Part shown: positions 34,070 through 45,404 of the stretch, piece by piece
How the letters are laid out: every line of letters starts with the position of its first letter
Position numbering within the stretch: the first letter of the stretch is position 1
DNA from: Gaeumannomyces sp. JS-464
Taxonomy: Eukaryota > Ascomycota > Sordariomycetes > Magnaporthales > Magnaporthaceae
Length of the DNA stretch: 64,000 bases
Direction of reading: 5' to 3'
NCBI GenBank assembly: GCA_002197995.1
Contig: NGZR01000005.1
Location: forward strand, 3,782,001 to 3,846,000
Made by a program: the position numbers and the translations under genes
Notes under the pieces: model-generated
The model's database searches: none
What the model was told of the DNA's origin: nothing
The model's input: the letters and a program-made list of their open reading frames with translations, nothing else

Positions 34070-37001
34070 ATGTCCTTCTGGTTTGCCGCCCCGCCAAACT
34101 CCAACCCGCGGTCACCCCCCAATAACCACCACCCCCGAGAAGACGAGGGCGCGTCCGCCCTGAGACAATCGCCCAGCGACCCCCAGCGCGATCCTCGCCA
34201 CGGCACCCACAACGATGTCACTACACCGGCCACCGCCGCCTGGTCTCCCGCGCCCGGCTCGGCCCTGAGCGCCGCGTCCGCCCCCAGCGACATAGCGAAG
34301 CCGCCCGAGAGGTTACCAGAAAGGCATTCCGACAGCTCCACCTCGGGCCGCAACCTCGGCGCCGCTCCCCGTCGCCATGTCGTCTTCCCCGATCCCGTGG
34401 CCTTCCGGTATCTTGAGGAGGACCCTGCCGTTTCTGTGGTCGAGAGGCGCGCTGTCCTGACCGGATACGAGCTCTACCTCGTTGAGCAGTGGGCCTGCTC
34501 GCGGCGGTCGCCTACGCTGGTCATAGTCACCTACACGGGCGACCCCAAACACTCGGTCGTCGTCGGTGTCATGGCCATACCCGCCGACGAGAGGGACTGG
34601 TCTCCCGGCTGCGCATCTACTTCAAGGCTATCCATGACTACCACGCCCGTCCCAAGGAGACGCCACGGGCGAGCTCATGGTCACCAATCTCAGCAGCTTC
34701 CCGTCCGCTCTGACCGTCATCCCCGTGCCCGACGGCGATATCAAGAAACACCGCGAGGTTTTCATCGTCAACGAAGACCTCAAGCGCATGGGCTGCTCTG
34801 GTCGCTCTGGCATGACGCTCTCGGATCCCACGCCTGCCACCCAGGCCAAGTTTCTACAGCTATACAAGACAAGCGACCGCATCCCGTTTTTCCAGGCCGT
34901 ACTTGAGCTCGTCAAGCTGTGCCAGGCCGCGCTGTTCATCTTTGGCAAGATCGAGCAGGAATATGTCGACGGCCTGCTGTGCGACGTCACCGAAACCGCC
35001 GTTAACAACTGGTGGACCGAGATCGGCTCCGAATACTTCAACATCGAGCCCTCGGACGGCATACTGGGCCCCACAACCGTCGCCGCCCTTCTCGGCACTC
35101 TCATGGGCGCTCGCAAGCGCCTGAGCTGGTACGGTGCCCCTGTCGGCAAGGATGTTTTTGACATTGAGAGTACCAAGCGCGGCATCAACTACTTTCAAAA
35201 GTCCTTCAAGCTCGAGCGCACCCGCCGCCTCGACCGTCAGACCCTCCTCAAGCTGCACAGCGTCACCGCCAAGGCCGCCACTGGCGATGGCGGCTGGGGT
35301 GTCCAGAGGGCTGTCAAGTCCACTGTCGCCGAAATTGGAGGCAAGAGAGGCGAGATGGTCATCGGCATGGTCTCGGGCGGCCGCGACAAGGGCAACATGG
35401 CCGACATCGAGACTTTAGACCTAGACCGATTCATCAGCCTCACGCATGGCGAGCGGGCGAAGTGGCTCTGGCACGGAAAGCCCAAGAGGCCCACGCAGGA
35501 CCATCCCGACCGCGAGATGGGTAACGGCCTGTTCGGCGGGGGCAGAGATGACGCGGCCGCGCCGTCCACATCAACGCCCGGAGGAGCACAGCCCGGGAAG
35601 CGCACGCAGACGATGCCCACGAACGATGAGCTGACGATGAGGACAAAAGAGGAATCTGCCACGGCTGACACGACGCAGTCGGCACCAGGCTTGCATTCGG
35701 CCGGCATGGCGACCGGTGGGCCGGCTGAAAACAGCCCAGGCGAGAAAGATGCGCTGAGGAAGACCGTCTTTAAGAGGGTGGGGGGCAAAGTTAGCGACGC
35801 GCGCTCCGGACTCGGCCGTATACGGGACGCCGTCGGTGGCAGCCGTCGCGGGCACCAGGCGCGGCCCTCGAGGGATGAAGCCGCCGACGCGGGCTATACG
35901 AGCCCCAGCATCGCGAGCTTGGCTCAGAGCGCCACCAGTCTTTCCAGCCCCGCGATGGTTGGTCGCGCGTTCACCTGGAAGAACAAGCCCGAGGAATACT
36001 CCAGCGCGCTCCGTAACGGTCAGCAGCCCCCCAGCAAGGCCGGGTCCGTCCCCGACTCGGGGCCGTCAGAGGAGCCACATGAGGACGGACCGGTGGCCGC
36101 ACCGGCAGTGGCGCCTCCGTCAGAGTCGGATGGCAATCACCCAGCCGGCGTGCTGGTGAACGAGTCGTCTGTGGGCGGATCGGTAGCCGGCGGGAGCGAA
36201 GTGTACCTGCTAGCTCACCAGCAACACCTCGCAAACTTTGTGCGCCCCGACGTAGCCCCTCCTACGTGGCTCCAGCGGCGTCACAGCCTGGCGCTTGCGA
36301 GCGTCCTGTTAGACGACCCGCCACTCAATGATGCCCGCTGGCCTCGGAGGCTATCCTTTAGTGTGGCGGAGGACGTAGTGCTGCGGTGGGAGGAGATCTT
36401 CGAGTTCTTGGAAGAGGCCCCGCCGGCACCCGACAGCGGGGACGATATCAGAACAGCAGTCCCGGCGACGAACGGAGAAAAAAGACCGACATTGGCGGTT
36501 CCCAAGGGCGGGGCCGAGGCGGCGCGGGCGCTATTGGCCCAGGTGGCCGCGTTGCGACAGACGGCGGAGCCCTGGGCGGCGCGGCAGGTCGACTCGGTAG
36601 AAGCGCTGGACGACGAGCTGGGGCGGCAGCGCGACGAATTGGCGGACCTCTATGACCAGCTCCGGGAGGCGTACGAGCTGGTTAGCAGACAGTCGGCGGA
36701 GCTCCTGTCGGATGAGCGGGCGCGGGCGACAGAGGCGGTGCGCGACGTGGAAGGCCTGGCACAGCGGCTCGAGTATGAGGTCAACGCGCTCGCGTCCAAG
36801 GTGGCCGACGTCGAGGACGGGGTGGGCGAGTTTGAGCGGCAGGTCGAGGCCGTCGAGGCGCGGGCTGACGAGCTTAAGATCCAGCTCGAAACCGAAAGTT
36901 GGATGCATTGGGCCGTCCGCACCGTCACGGGCATTGGCACGGGCCCCAACATCGTTACGGCGGGCCAGGGGCGGACGCAACGACCGTCGCCCGCCGACTA
37001 G
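34070..37001 (+). CDS. STB6: Stb6/Stb2-type protein (two frame breaks)
   Basis: Large fungal protein whose N-terminal half matches the Stb6/Stb2 type; yeast Stb2/Stb6 were found as Sin3-associated proteins, but their role is unclear. The start is ATG 34070 (MSFWFAAPPNSNP). About 977 residues once repaired. Seen: a Pro/Ser-rich N-terminus; the family domain from FPDPVAFRYLEEDPA through EGYELY-like sequence, RLRIYFKAIHDYHARPKETP, VTNLSSFPSALTVIPVPDGD, CSGRSGMTL and ILGPTTVAALLGTLMGARKRL to HGERAKWLWHGKP; a disordered middle; and a C-terminal coiled coil (ALDDELGRQRDELADLYDQL...) before a short hydrophobic end. One base is missing in each of the runs at 34604-34606 (CCC) and 34667-34669 (GGG); the correct frame appears between them as a third frame. 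The C-terminal 774 codons are uninterrupted. Confidence 0.82.
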
Positions 37002-37706
37002 GACAGACAGTGCCCTCGGGATATTCGGTTTGGCTTGATAGTTTGGTTGACTTTGCCCTTTGTTTCTTTTTCTTGTCTTGCATTCTGCATTGGATTGAGC
37101 ATAAGCATGGGTGAATCGGCCTGCGATGGATACATCTTACTTTCTTGGAAATCTCGCACTGCATTGTTATCATTGGGTTCTGTGTTTTTGTTTTGCTAAT
37201 TTAATATCGCCCGCCACGGCTCGGTCCTTTTTGTTTTGGCCTGAGACTCTAGACAGGCAGTTCGGCGTGCATCGTGTTGCACTAGCTGGAATCCTTTTGG
37301 ATCTTCAACATCAGCTGCGGCACCATATTTGGGTATTTACATGGCGGGCGATCGCCAGAGTCCTCGAAGCGAGATAAACTCGACTTTCATAACCCCCAAT
37401 ATAACCCTAATTCAAAACTTGGCTGAGCCAACAACGAAAAGCTTCCGCGGGTGCCTTCGGTGTTGGATATACATCCTGTCGATAGCTTGACGCTTCACAG
37501 CAGGTGTGACTCGCCCAAGTTAAAGCAACCACACAAAGTATCATTGTCACCATCAGCCCGACAACTCTCCTATGCTGTCGTTGCCGGGTTTCCGCCGCCC
37601 CAACGTCCGAGATGCAGATCCTCGCACCCATACCAACACAAAACGCCAGCACCCCCATGGATAGTCGTGAGTGAGCAGGAGGAGGAGAAGGAAATTCAAC
37701 CGACGC
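37002..37706. other. intergenic, convergent 3' ends of STB6 and the next gene
   Basis: 705 bases, AT-richer than the genes, no supported coding sequence. Nothing notable beyond short T-runs near 37060-37080. Confidence 0.6.
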
Positions 37707-38369
37707 CTAAAGATGGAGGCCTCCGTCGGCATCGTCCTGGTCCTCTTCCTGAGAAAGCCCCATCCTCTCCTCTAGCGCCCGGCGCAACTGCTCGTCGGTC
37801 AAGCTGCCACCAGCATTCGGTCGTGACGCCGAAGACGGCGTGCCGTCCATGTGGATCTGGCCGTTCCTGATGACGCCCATCTGGATGGTGCCGTCCCGCC
37901 ACGCCTCCGACAGCCCGCTCGTGTCGGCAGGAGCGCGGGGGGCAGGCGTGCCGGCCTCGCCGTTGACGGCGGCTGCGGCGGGCGCAGCATCTGCAGCAAC
38001 AGTAGCAGCAGCAGCGGCAGCATCGGTCTCCTCCTTGGGAGGGGGCGCCTCGAACTCGGCCCAGCTGCAGCCGCGGCTCTCGACCTCTGCGCGGACGAGA
38101 CCGATGCGCTCCGTCATGCGGCCGATCACGGCCTCGTTCTCCCGGATGGCGTCGACGCAGTCCTGGTCCGGGCGCGGCGGCTGGCCCGGGTCCTGGCCGA
38201 AGGGGGCCTCGGCGCCCTCGGCGAAGGGCCGCAGCTGCTCGTTGGAGTAGTCGAGGTGGGCGATGGAGTTGCGCAGCTCCAGGACCTTGAGGTGCAGGCT
38301 CGCGAGCGACAGGTCCTTTATCGCCTCGGCGAAGCGGGCTGGCGAGATGGGGAGGGCCTCGGACGACAT
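37707..38369 (-). CDS. conserved fungal coiled-coil protein of unknown function
   Basis: Single-exon ORF of 220 residues with ATG 38367-38369 and TAG 37707-37709, uninterrupted. The N-terminal half is helical with a conserved-looking core (LHLKVLELRNSIAHLDYSNEQL, then CVDAIRENEAVIGRMTERIGLVRAEVESRGCSWAEF). An Ala-rich linker and a C-terminal motif LTDEQLRRALEERMG precede an acidic end, DDADGGLHL. I recall similar short proteins in other ascomycetes but know no function; database names for them are unreliable. The strong C/G-ending codon bias and the helix-linker-helix arrangement support coding. Divergent from the rhomboid gene. Confidence 0.75.
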   Translation of the reverse strand: MSSEALPISPARFAEAIKDLSLASLHLKVLELRNSIAHLDYSNEQLRPFAEGAEAPFGQDPGQPPRPDQDCVDAIRENEAVIGRMTERIGLVRAEVESRGCSWAEFEAPPPKEETDAAAAAATVAADAAPAAAAVNGEAGTPAPRAPADTSGLSEAWRDGTIQMGVIRNGQIHMDGTPSSASRPNAGGSLTDEQLRRALEERMGLSQEEDQDDADGGLHL

Positions 38370-38989
38370 GTCGGGCCGGGCTGGGCTGGGCTGTGTTTTG
38401 TCTGCCTGTCTCGTCTTCCCTGTTCTGTGGGGTCCCCTCCTGGGAAGATCTGTTGTTGTTGGCTCCGTTTAGTCTTGATACGTCGACAGGTGGAGGCGAG
38501 ATCGTTAAGTTGAATTCCAAGCAAGACAAGATGGTTGGCTGCTGTAGCTGCAGGCGTTGAATTCAGATGGTCTTTCGGCCAAGCAGCACAGCTTTGAGAT
38601 GCAGATATGACTTAATGACTTGTGAGAAACGGCCTAGCAGAGTTGAGTTAATGTGAGGTCGATTTCAAATTGCCCATTGAGTCGTCACCTCGTTGGTTCC
38701 GCAAGCTGTGAAGCTGCCTTGAGGAAGTTCGTCATGGGTCATGGTGGGGTCTGAGTTCTGCAGCAGGGATGAGCTCAGGGGAGCAGCCGAGTGCGGAGCA
38801 AGCTGTCGCGTGCGACACCAATCAAAACGCTGTAGATATTTTTTCCCGTCACCCGAGAAGTCCGGATTCCCATTCTAGAAACCATATCAAATCGCCACCA
38901 TCCAACCCTACAACACCACCGCTGGGGCTTGTTTCGGCCGCATCCATGGCGAGATAGCGACGCAGCCGTAGCGTCAGCTGCAACCCGCA
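38370..38989. other. divergent promoter between the coiled-coil protein and rhomboid genes
   Basis: 620 bases with no gene. It holds both 5' flanks. Short frames on both strands near 38769-38957 have no recognisable sequence. Confidence 0.6.
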
Positions 38990-40784
38990 ATGAGCAACTT
39001 TTGCGTGCCCGGCCTCGGAGGGCTGCGCCCTGGGCTGCTCTGCCGTGGCGTGCGGGCCACCACGCGGAGCTCCCTCCAGAGGACGCCCTTCGAGCTGTGC
39101 GGAGCGCTCTCGGCTGGGCGATGCTATTCGACCTACCGGGTCCAGGCTGGCTGGCTGCCCAACAGCAGTCACCCGTCACCAAATAAACCGCTATCCTTGA
39201 AGACGACAGCAACGCAATGGCGGCCAGCGATAACGGTACGCCCCGCCGGCACGGTGACGGCGCAGCAGCACCGACACCTGTCCGGATCCAGCAGGGTCAT
39301 TACAAATTACGTCGATATCCCGCCAAACTACACCGACGAAGAAGGCCTCCCGTTCACACGGAAGGGCGAGCTGTCGCAGCATGAGGTCATCGAAATCTTC
39401 GGCGTGAGAATCTCCACCCGCCAAGCAAACATCCTCCTTCGAATCCTGCACGGGCGCCGAGTCGCCGGCTCGCTCGAAGACCCAGTCTTGCCCCGAACAC
39501 GGCTGTTTTCTCCAAGGGCGAGGTAGATAAGGCGCTCGCGTACCTCCGCCGCACCGTGCCAGTGGATGAGATCACCAACGCCGGCCTGCGCGCCGAGGAC
39601 GAACTGCTCGAAATCGAAGAGGCGGAAGCCGCGAAGGCTGCGGCTGCGCAGGAGGCGGCGAGCTTGCAGCAGCAGGCTCCGGGGGATCCTACCGCAGGGG
39701 GAGCAAGTGGCAGCAGCGGCTTTTCAAGACGCAGCCGGGCGGAGACGTGTACGGCGAAGGCGTTATTGACCGGATCCGTAAGCGGAACGAGGCCAAGTGG
39801 CGCGAGGAGCTGAAGCAGCGAGAGGAGGAAAAACGGCTCAGGGAGGAGGAGGAGGCGCGCCTCAACCCGGGAGGGCTGGCCAAGGTGGACGAGCCGGCGC
39901 CGAGGCAGCTGAGCCCGCGCATGCTCGAGTACACGGAGCGCGCGACGTCGGATCTCGCGGCACCGCCCGAGATGAGTAAGACACGTAGGCTAGCGCCCAC
40001 GCTCTTGACGGCCGTGGCAGTCGTGGTGGGCGGACTGGTGGCAGCGGACCGTTACCAGGCGCCGCGGCGCGACGAGAGGCTGCTGCCGGACGTACCCCCC
40101 GCGGCGGCGACTGTCGGGGCGCTGGTGCTGCTCAACGTGGTCGTGTACGCGGCGTGGAAGGTGCCCATGTTCTGGCGGTTCCTGAACCAGCACTTCATCT
40201 TGACGTCGGCGACGCCCAAGCCGCACGTGGCGCTGCTGGTGACGGCGTCGCACCAGAGCCTGTCTCACCTGCTGCTCAACATGGTGTTCCTCTGGCCGTT
40301 CGGGACGCGGCTGCACGACGACCTGGGCCGCGGGCCGTTCCTGGCCGTGTACGCCGGGTGCGGGCTCCTCGGGTTCGCGGGCTCGCTGACGGCGCTGGTG
40401 CTGCGGTCGAACCTGGCGGCGTCCACGATCGGGGCGTCGGGCGGCGTGTACGGCATCATGGCGGCCTACTTCACGATCCACCGGTTCGAGGGCTTCAAGG
40501 TGTTTGGGCTGCCGCCGGACCCGTACGACGGCGCGCAGGGGCTCGGGTTCCTGGTGCTCCTGGCGGCCAACGTGCTGCTGCAGTTCCGCCGCAACGCCAG
40601 GCTGGACGTGTGGTCGCACCTGGCGGGCCTGCTCGGCGGCGTTCTCTACGGGTTCTACTTCTCCGGGCTGGCCGAGGCCCGGGGCAGTGTTGGGGGCGGC
40701 AAGAAGGAACTGGCCGGGTTCCCGGCCTCGGACAAGACGCCGAAGTCTGTGGCAGGGAACAGTGGAGCGACTGGCTCCTCCTGA
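38990..40784 (+). CDS. rhomboid-family intramembrane serine protease, probably mitochondrial (two frame breaks)
   Basis: Predicted membrane-embedded serine protease. ATG 38990 opens an Arg/Ser-rich, acid-poor N-terminus typical of a mitochondrial presequence. After a long soluble region (ITNYVDIPPNYTDEEGLPF..., EVDKALAYLRR) and a charged helix (RIRKRNEAKWREELKQREEEKRL), six or so hydrophobic segments follow. The catalytic serine motif is GASGGVYG, the rhomboid HQSLSHLLLNMVFLWPFG block lies upstream, and the candidate catalytic histidine is in DVWSHLAGLLGGVLYGFY. About 598 residues when repaired. Breaks: near 39487 (one C missing, giving NTAVFSKGEVDK after repair) and in G5 at 39697-39701 (one G missing, giving KWQQRLFKTQPGGDVYGEG). 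The TGA is at 40782-40784. The processing role and substrates cannot be read from sequence; the WSH context differs from the HLGGH of Pcp1/PARL, so it may be a second mitochondrial rhomboid type. Confidence 0.85.
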
Positions 40785-42240
40785 ACAGGTGGATATCGAG
40801 GTGCCTACCTACACATGTAAGATGCGCGAGAGCTACGGCATGTACAACAATACTAGACCTCTTGATATAGAGCATGCATTACGCATGCGTCTTGGACACG
40901 TGCATACATGCAACTACACTCCATGGCAAAGTCGGTCAAGTGAGCAACAGCAAAGCAGACTACCGATACTAGTCTCCAATCGAGCTGCTCCAAAAGCTGG
41001 ACGGGAGCTGCTGGAGCTCTTCACGGCGCGCCTTTCCGAGTCACGAGCGGCAAGCGTATGATGTCGAGTCCCAGTCCCAACGCTCCCCCACTTGGACGCA
41101 AATCGTGCTGGGAAGCTGCATCCCCGCAGCTCAAGAGCCAGGGTGCTCCCGGCGCGCGGATTGGACGATGCGCGAATCCCAATCGGGTTCCTGCTCCTGG
41201 GGCTACGTCACCACGGCCAGCTCCCTTTTGCGAAATTGGAATTGCGTCGTGGCACAGCGCTCTCCCTTGTTTGTGCGTCCTCGATCCATTTTCTCTTGGC
41301 GGGACCCAATTGCCAGTTTGCCCGTCCCTCGAAAGCGAGGCATCAATTTACAGTATGAGCGGCGCGTCGAAGAACCAAGTTGAACAAAACGCGCGTCGTC
41401 TCCAAGTTTTTGTTAGCTGCAAGCTGGGGTCCAACGCCATCTCACGCATGTGTTCTGGCGTGGGCTGATCCTGGGATGTTGTCGCTACGCATCGGATCGC
41501 CGCAGATCCCTGACCCCCTGCAGCCTCCGTCTCCACGGCAGCAGGCCATGTCTTCCATTGTCTTTGCTTTTTTCATCCAGTCCTTTGGAGAGGACCCGAT
41601 CAGCGGCCGGTTTATCCGCAGATTGGACTGTTGTTGATTTGCGCAAAAATGCAGGGTCGGGTCCTCCTGTTTGCGAGGCCTCCAGGGGCTCTCCCCTCGA
41701 GGAAAGACAAAACGGGATAGACGCACATAGATGATGGGCACCGAGATCAAATCTCCTCGTGCACGTGTCACTCCACCGGCTGCGACGTCTGCGACCAACA
41801 GCGCGAGGCGGCTGCAACAGCACACAGACGGCAGAAGGCCACCTGCAAGCTAGCGCTACTTGGCGAGACACACCCGCCCACCTTGGTCACGTCCCAGGCG
41901 CGAATCCCTACCATCCATTGCCCGCAAAACCTGGAAGGCAAGCAGACCAGGGAGCCCAACCATCCCAGTCTGCATCTCTGGGCGGTGGGTGCTGTGTAGC
42001 CCTTCTCTTCCGTCTTTCCTGTCCTCCTCTCTCTTCGTCTTGTGATCCAATCCCGCCCTGCCGTTGCTGCTGCAGTTTCCGTCGAGAGTCGCTGGCCTCT
42101 TCTCTTGGAGAAGCACCCCAACCCGCGGAGCTCCGTAGCTGGAACCCGGCGCGCTTTTGCTGCACAACCGACCGCTGCGGCCAACAGGCCCAAGATAGCC
42201 ACGTCCCCACGGGCCAATAGGGCGCGCAAGTACAGAGACC
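40785..42240. other. intergenic between rhomboid and PhoD genes
   Basis: 1.46 kb with no supported gene. The final 250 bases are pyrimidine-rich and probably the PhoD leader. Overlapping short frames on both strands show no family sequence. Confidence 0.6.
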
Positions 42241-45200
42241 ATGGCGGCCTCGCAGCCGAGCAGCGACCTCTCGCGTCTCGAGGACGACGAGATCGCTGAG
42301 GCTCCTAACCCCTATGCCTCCAAGAGCCGCTGGCACCACCAGGAGTCTTCCAAGTTTGCCCGCCATGCCGCCTCCTCTTCCCAGCATCCCCAGCCCCGCG
42401 AGCCCGAGGCCCGCGGCCGCGTTAGCGACCTCGCCGACTTTCTTAACAAGGACCGCATTAGCCCTTCGGAGACCGCTGACGATCCTGACAAACCCCCGGT
42501 ACCAGCGCCAGCGGCCGCCCCAAGTTCACCCCTGTTGTCATCGGCGCCGCCGAGGCCCGCGAGGCGACCGGCAACGCCGATCACCCGGACATCTACGCCG
42601 CTGCCCCGGAGCCTGCCGGCGACGGCAAGGACGTCGCATGCGGGCCGCTCCTCAACTACCGCCGCATGGAGCGCGGCCGCTGGCTCGGCAGCGTCCTCGT
42701 CGTCACCCGCGGCGGCGGCGCCACACTTCCCAAGGCCCCGACCCTCCTGCTGCGCCCACTCGGCCCGCGCCATGCCACGCCTTACGGCGTTGCTACCACT
42801 CATGAGGCAGCCGCGGCGCCCTCGGCAGCGGTCGGGCCCGAGAGGGTTCCTCGCAATGAAGCCGGGGACGGGGTGGTGGGAACCAACGGCCCTGCCGAGG
42901 GAGAGGACAAGGACAGCAAGGACAAAGCCAAGGGCTCCGGCTTCTCATCCGACGGCCCCGTGGTGGACCCGGAGGCGGAGGCGGCGTCGGCCGAGGGCGG
43001 CGAGCACGTCGAGGGCTACTGCCTCTACTCGGATCCGCGCAACACCTTCTGGCGCTTCGACCTGGACGTCCCGGTCGAGGAGTTCGAGGGACGGTGGGAG
43101 TACACCCTGCCCGGGCTGCGCTTCCACAGCCGGACCAAGCCGCAGCGGAGCATCTTCCACGTGCCTGCGGCGGCCGAGTCGATGCGCATTATGTTCCACT
43201 CGTGCAACGGCTTCAGCGTCGGGACCGACGAGGAGGCCTGGAGCGGACCGGCGCTCTGGAACGACGTCCTGCGCGTCCACGAGGACCGGCCCTTTCACGT
43301 CATGATCGGCGGCGGCGACCAGATTTACAACGACGGTATCCGCGTCGGCGGCCCGTTGCGCAAATGGACCGATATCGGGAACCCCAAGAAGCGCCGGGAC
43401 CACCCGTACCCAGAAAGCCTGAGGCAGGAGTGCGACGACTACTACCTGAAGAACTATATCAGATGGTGAGATTTGCGCTTCCCATATCTCTCGCCGGAGC
43501 AGCGGCGGCCCTGGTGGCCCGCCGGCCGACATACCGACGCGACTCCATACTGATCCTGATGGCAATGCTCCAGGTACTCGATTTTCCCCTTTGCAAACGC
43601 CAACGGCCAAATCCCGCAACTGAACATCTGGGACGACCACGATGTGAGCCGCTGCCCTAGCCTGCCGTCTGTATCCCAAGATATAAGGGATGGACACTGA
43701 CTGGACATAACGCATGCATGTAGATCATTGACGGGTTTGGGTCTTACACAAACGACTTCATGAAATGCGATGTGTTCAGGGGTATTGGTGGCACCGCGCA
43801 CAAGTACTACCTGCTCTTCCAGCACCACCTCCCGCCACCAGCCTCGACATACACCTCAGGTAAGCCAATGGACGCTCCAGGGCCCAAGGCTCGGGCGGCA
43901 CTGACTGACAATTGCTGCACATCAGATGCCCCATCACTGCAGACCCAGCAGGCAACAAGGGCAACGACGTGACGACCGAGGCCAACGATGTCAACCAGCT
44001 CATGAACACTTACGTGGCTCCTCGCATGACTGAATCACAGTACATTAACGGGATCAACCCAGGGGTAAGTTTGTCCCTGCACCTAAGCTGCAAACCCCAA
44101 CCACCCAACACAAGGGACTGACCTGTGACGCCAGCCATACGTTGCCGAGCATTCCCACAACATGTTCTGTCGCCTAGGCGCAAGGATGGCCTTCGTTGGA
44201 ATCGATGCCAGAACCGAAAGGACACGGCACCAAATCAACTACCCAGAGACGTACGACCTGATCTTTGACCGGCTGCGAGAAGAGCTAAGGCGGCCAGGCG
44301 CGAGGGAACTGCCATAACGCACCTGATCCTGCTCTTGGGCATCCCCATCGCCTATCCGCGCCTGACGTGGCTCGAGAACGTGTTCACGAGCCCCATTATT
44401 GGGCCCATCAAGTTCCTGAACCGCCGCTTCGGCCTGGGTGGAGGCATTTTTAATCATTTTGACGGCAGCGTCGACCTGCTCGACGATCTGGACGACCATT
44501 ATACAGCCCGGACCCATAAGAAAGCGCAACCAGCTGATCGAGCGTTTGCAGCGCGTCAGCGCCGAGCACTCAGTGCGCATCACTATCCTAAGCGGCGACG
44601 TGCACCTTGCCGCCTTTGGGCGCTTCTACTCGAACCCCAAGCTCGCCGTCCCCTCGAGAACGACCACCGCTACATCGCCAACGTGATCTCGTCTGCTATT
44701 GTGAACAAGCCCCCTCCAGGTGCCATCGCCAACCTGCTGGCCCGACGCAACAAGATCCACCACCTCAACCACGACACGGACGAGACCCTTCTCAAGCTGT
44801 TCGACAAGGACCCGGGCGAGTCAGCCAAGACGGCCGGGTTCAACCATGTCACCATGCCTAGCCGCAACTTTGCCGTCATCACGGAGAACTCGCCGAATCT
44901 CGGCAGCGGCAGCGTCACTCCCACCGCCCTCACCACTAACGGCGCAGGAACGCACCTGGTACCGCATGGCACCCCGAACGGTGCCAACGGCGCCGGGGGC
45001 AACAGCAGCAACAGCAACGGCGACAACACGCATCTCGCTCCGCCGCCGGGCTCCAGCGCGGGAGCCAGCGCGATGACGTCGGCCGCCTCATCGACGCGCT
45101 CGCAGGTCCCGGGCAAGGACGGGCACTACCCATCAGCCAGGGGGAGCTCAACTGCGGGACCGGTCACCGGGCGGCAGGCAAGGGCCACGGGACGGCGGGC

Positions 45201-45404
45201 GACGGCAGCCTTGACGTCATGATCCGGGTCGAGATGGACAACTCAGACAAGGAGGGCCGAACACAGGCATACGGACTTTCGATCCCGTCGCTCCGCTACG
45301 ACATATCGCACCCGGCCCATGGGAGGACGCTCGCGCCGGAGGAGGCTCAGAACGGGGCAGGGCAGCGGCAGCAGCAGGCGAACCCTGTGCCTGTGGCATC
45401 CTAG
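42241..45404 (+). CDS. PhoD-like metallophosphatase, five exons (several frame breaks)
   Basis: Predicted metal-dependent phosphatase of the PhoD-like type. ATG 42241 (MAASQPSSDLSRLED). Exons end and resume at 43465/43574, 43643/43724, 43859/43926 and 44064/44135; introns of 108, 80, 66 and 70 bases, all GT-AG. The N-terminal part is disordered, then PLLNYRRMERGRWLGSVLVV, RFDLDVPVEEFEGRWEY, MRIMFHSCNGFSVG, the metal-site block MIGGGDQIYND, NIWDDHDIIDGFGSY, CRLGARMAFVGIDAR and ITILSGDVHLAAFGRF. A long Asn/Gly/Ser-rich C-terminus precedes MIRVEMDNSDKEG. About 945 residues. Frame breaks: C4 at 42518-42521, C4 at 43929-43932, near 44312, near 44525, C4 at 44650-44653 and CCC at 45129-45131. Adding one C at each of the run positions restores a continuous protein, so I treat it as one gene with sequence errors. 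Substrate unknown. Confidence 0.85.
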
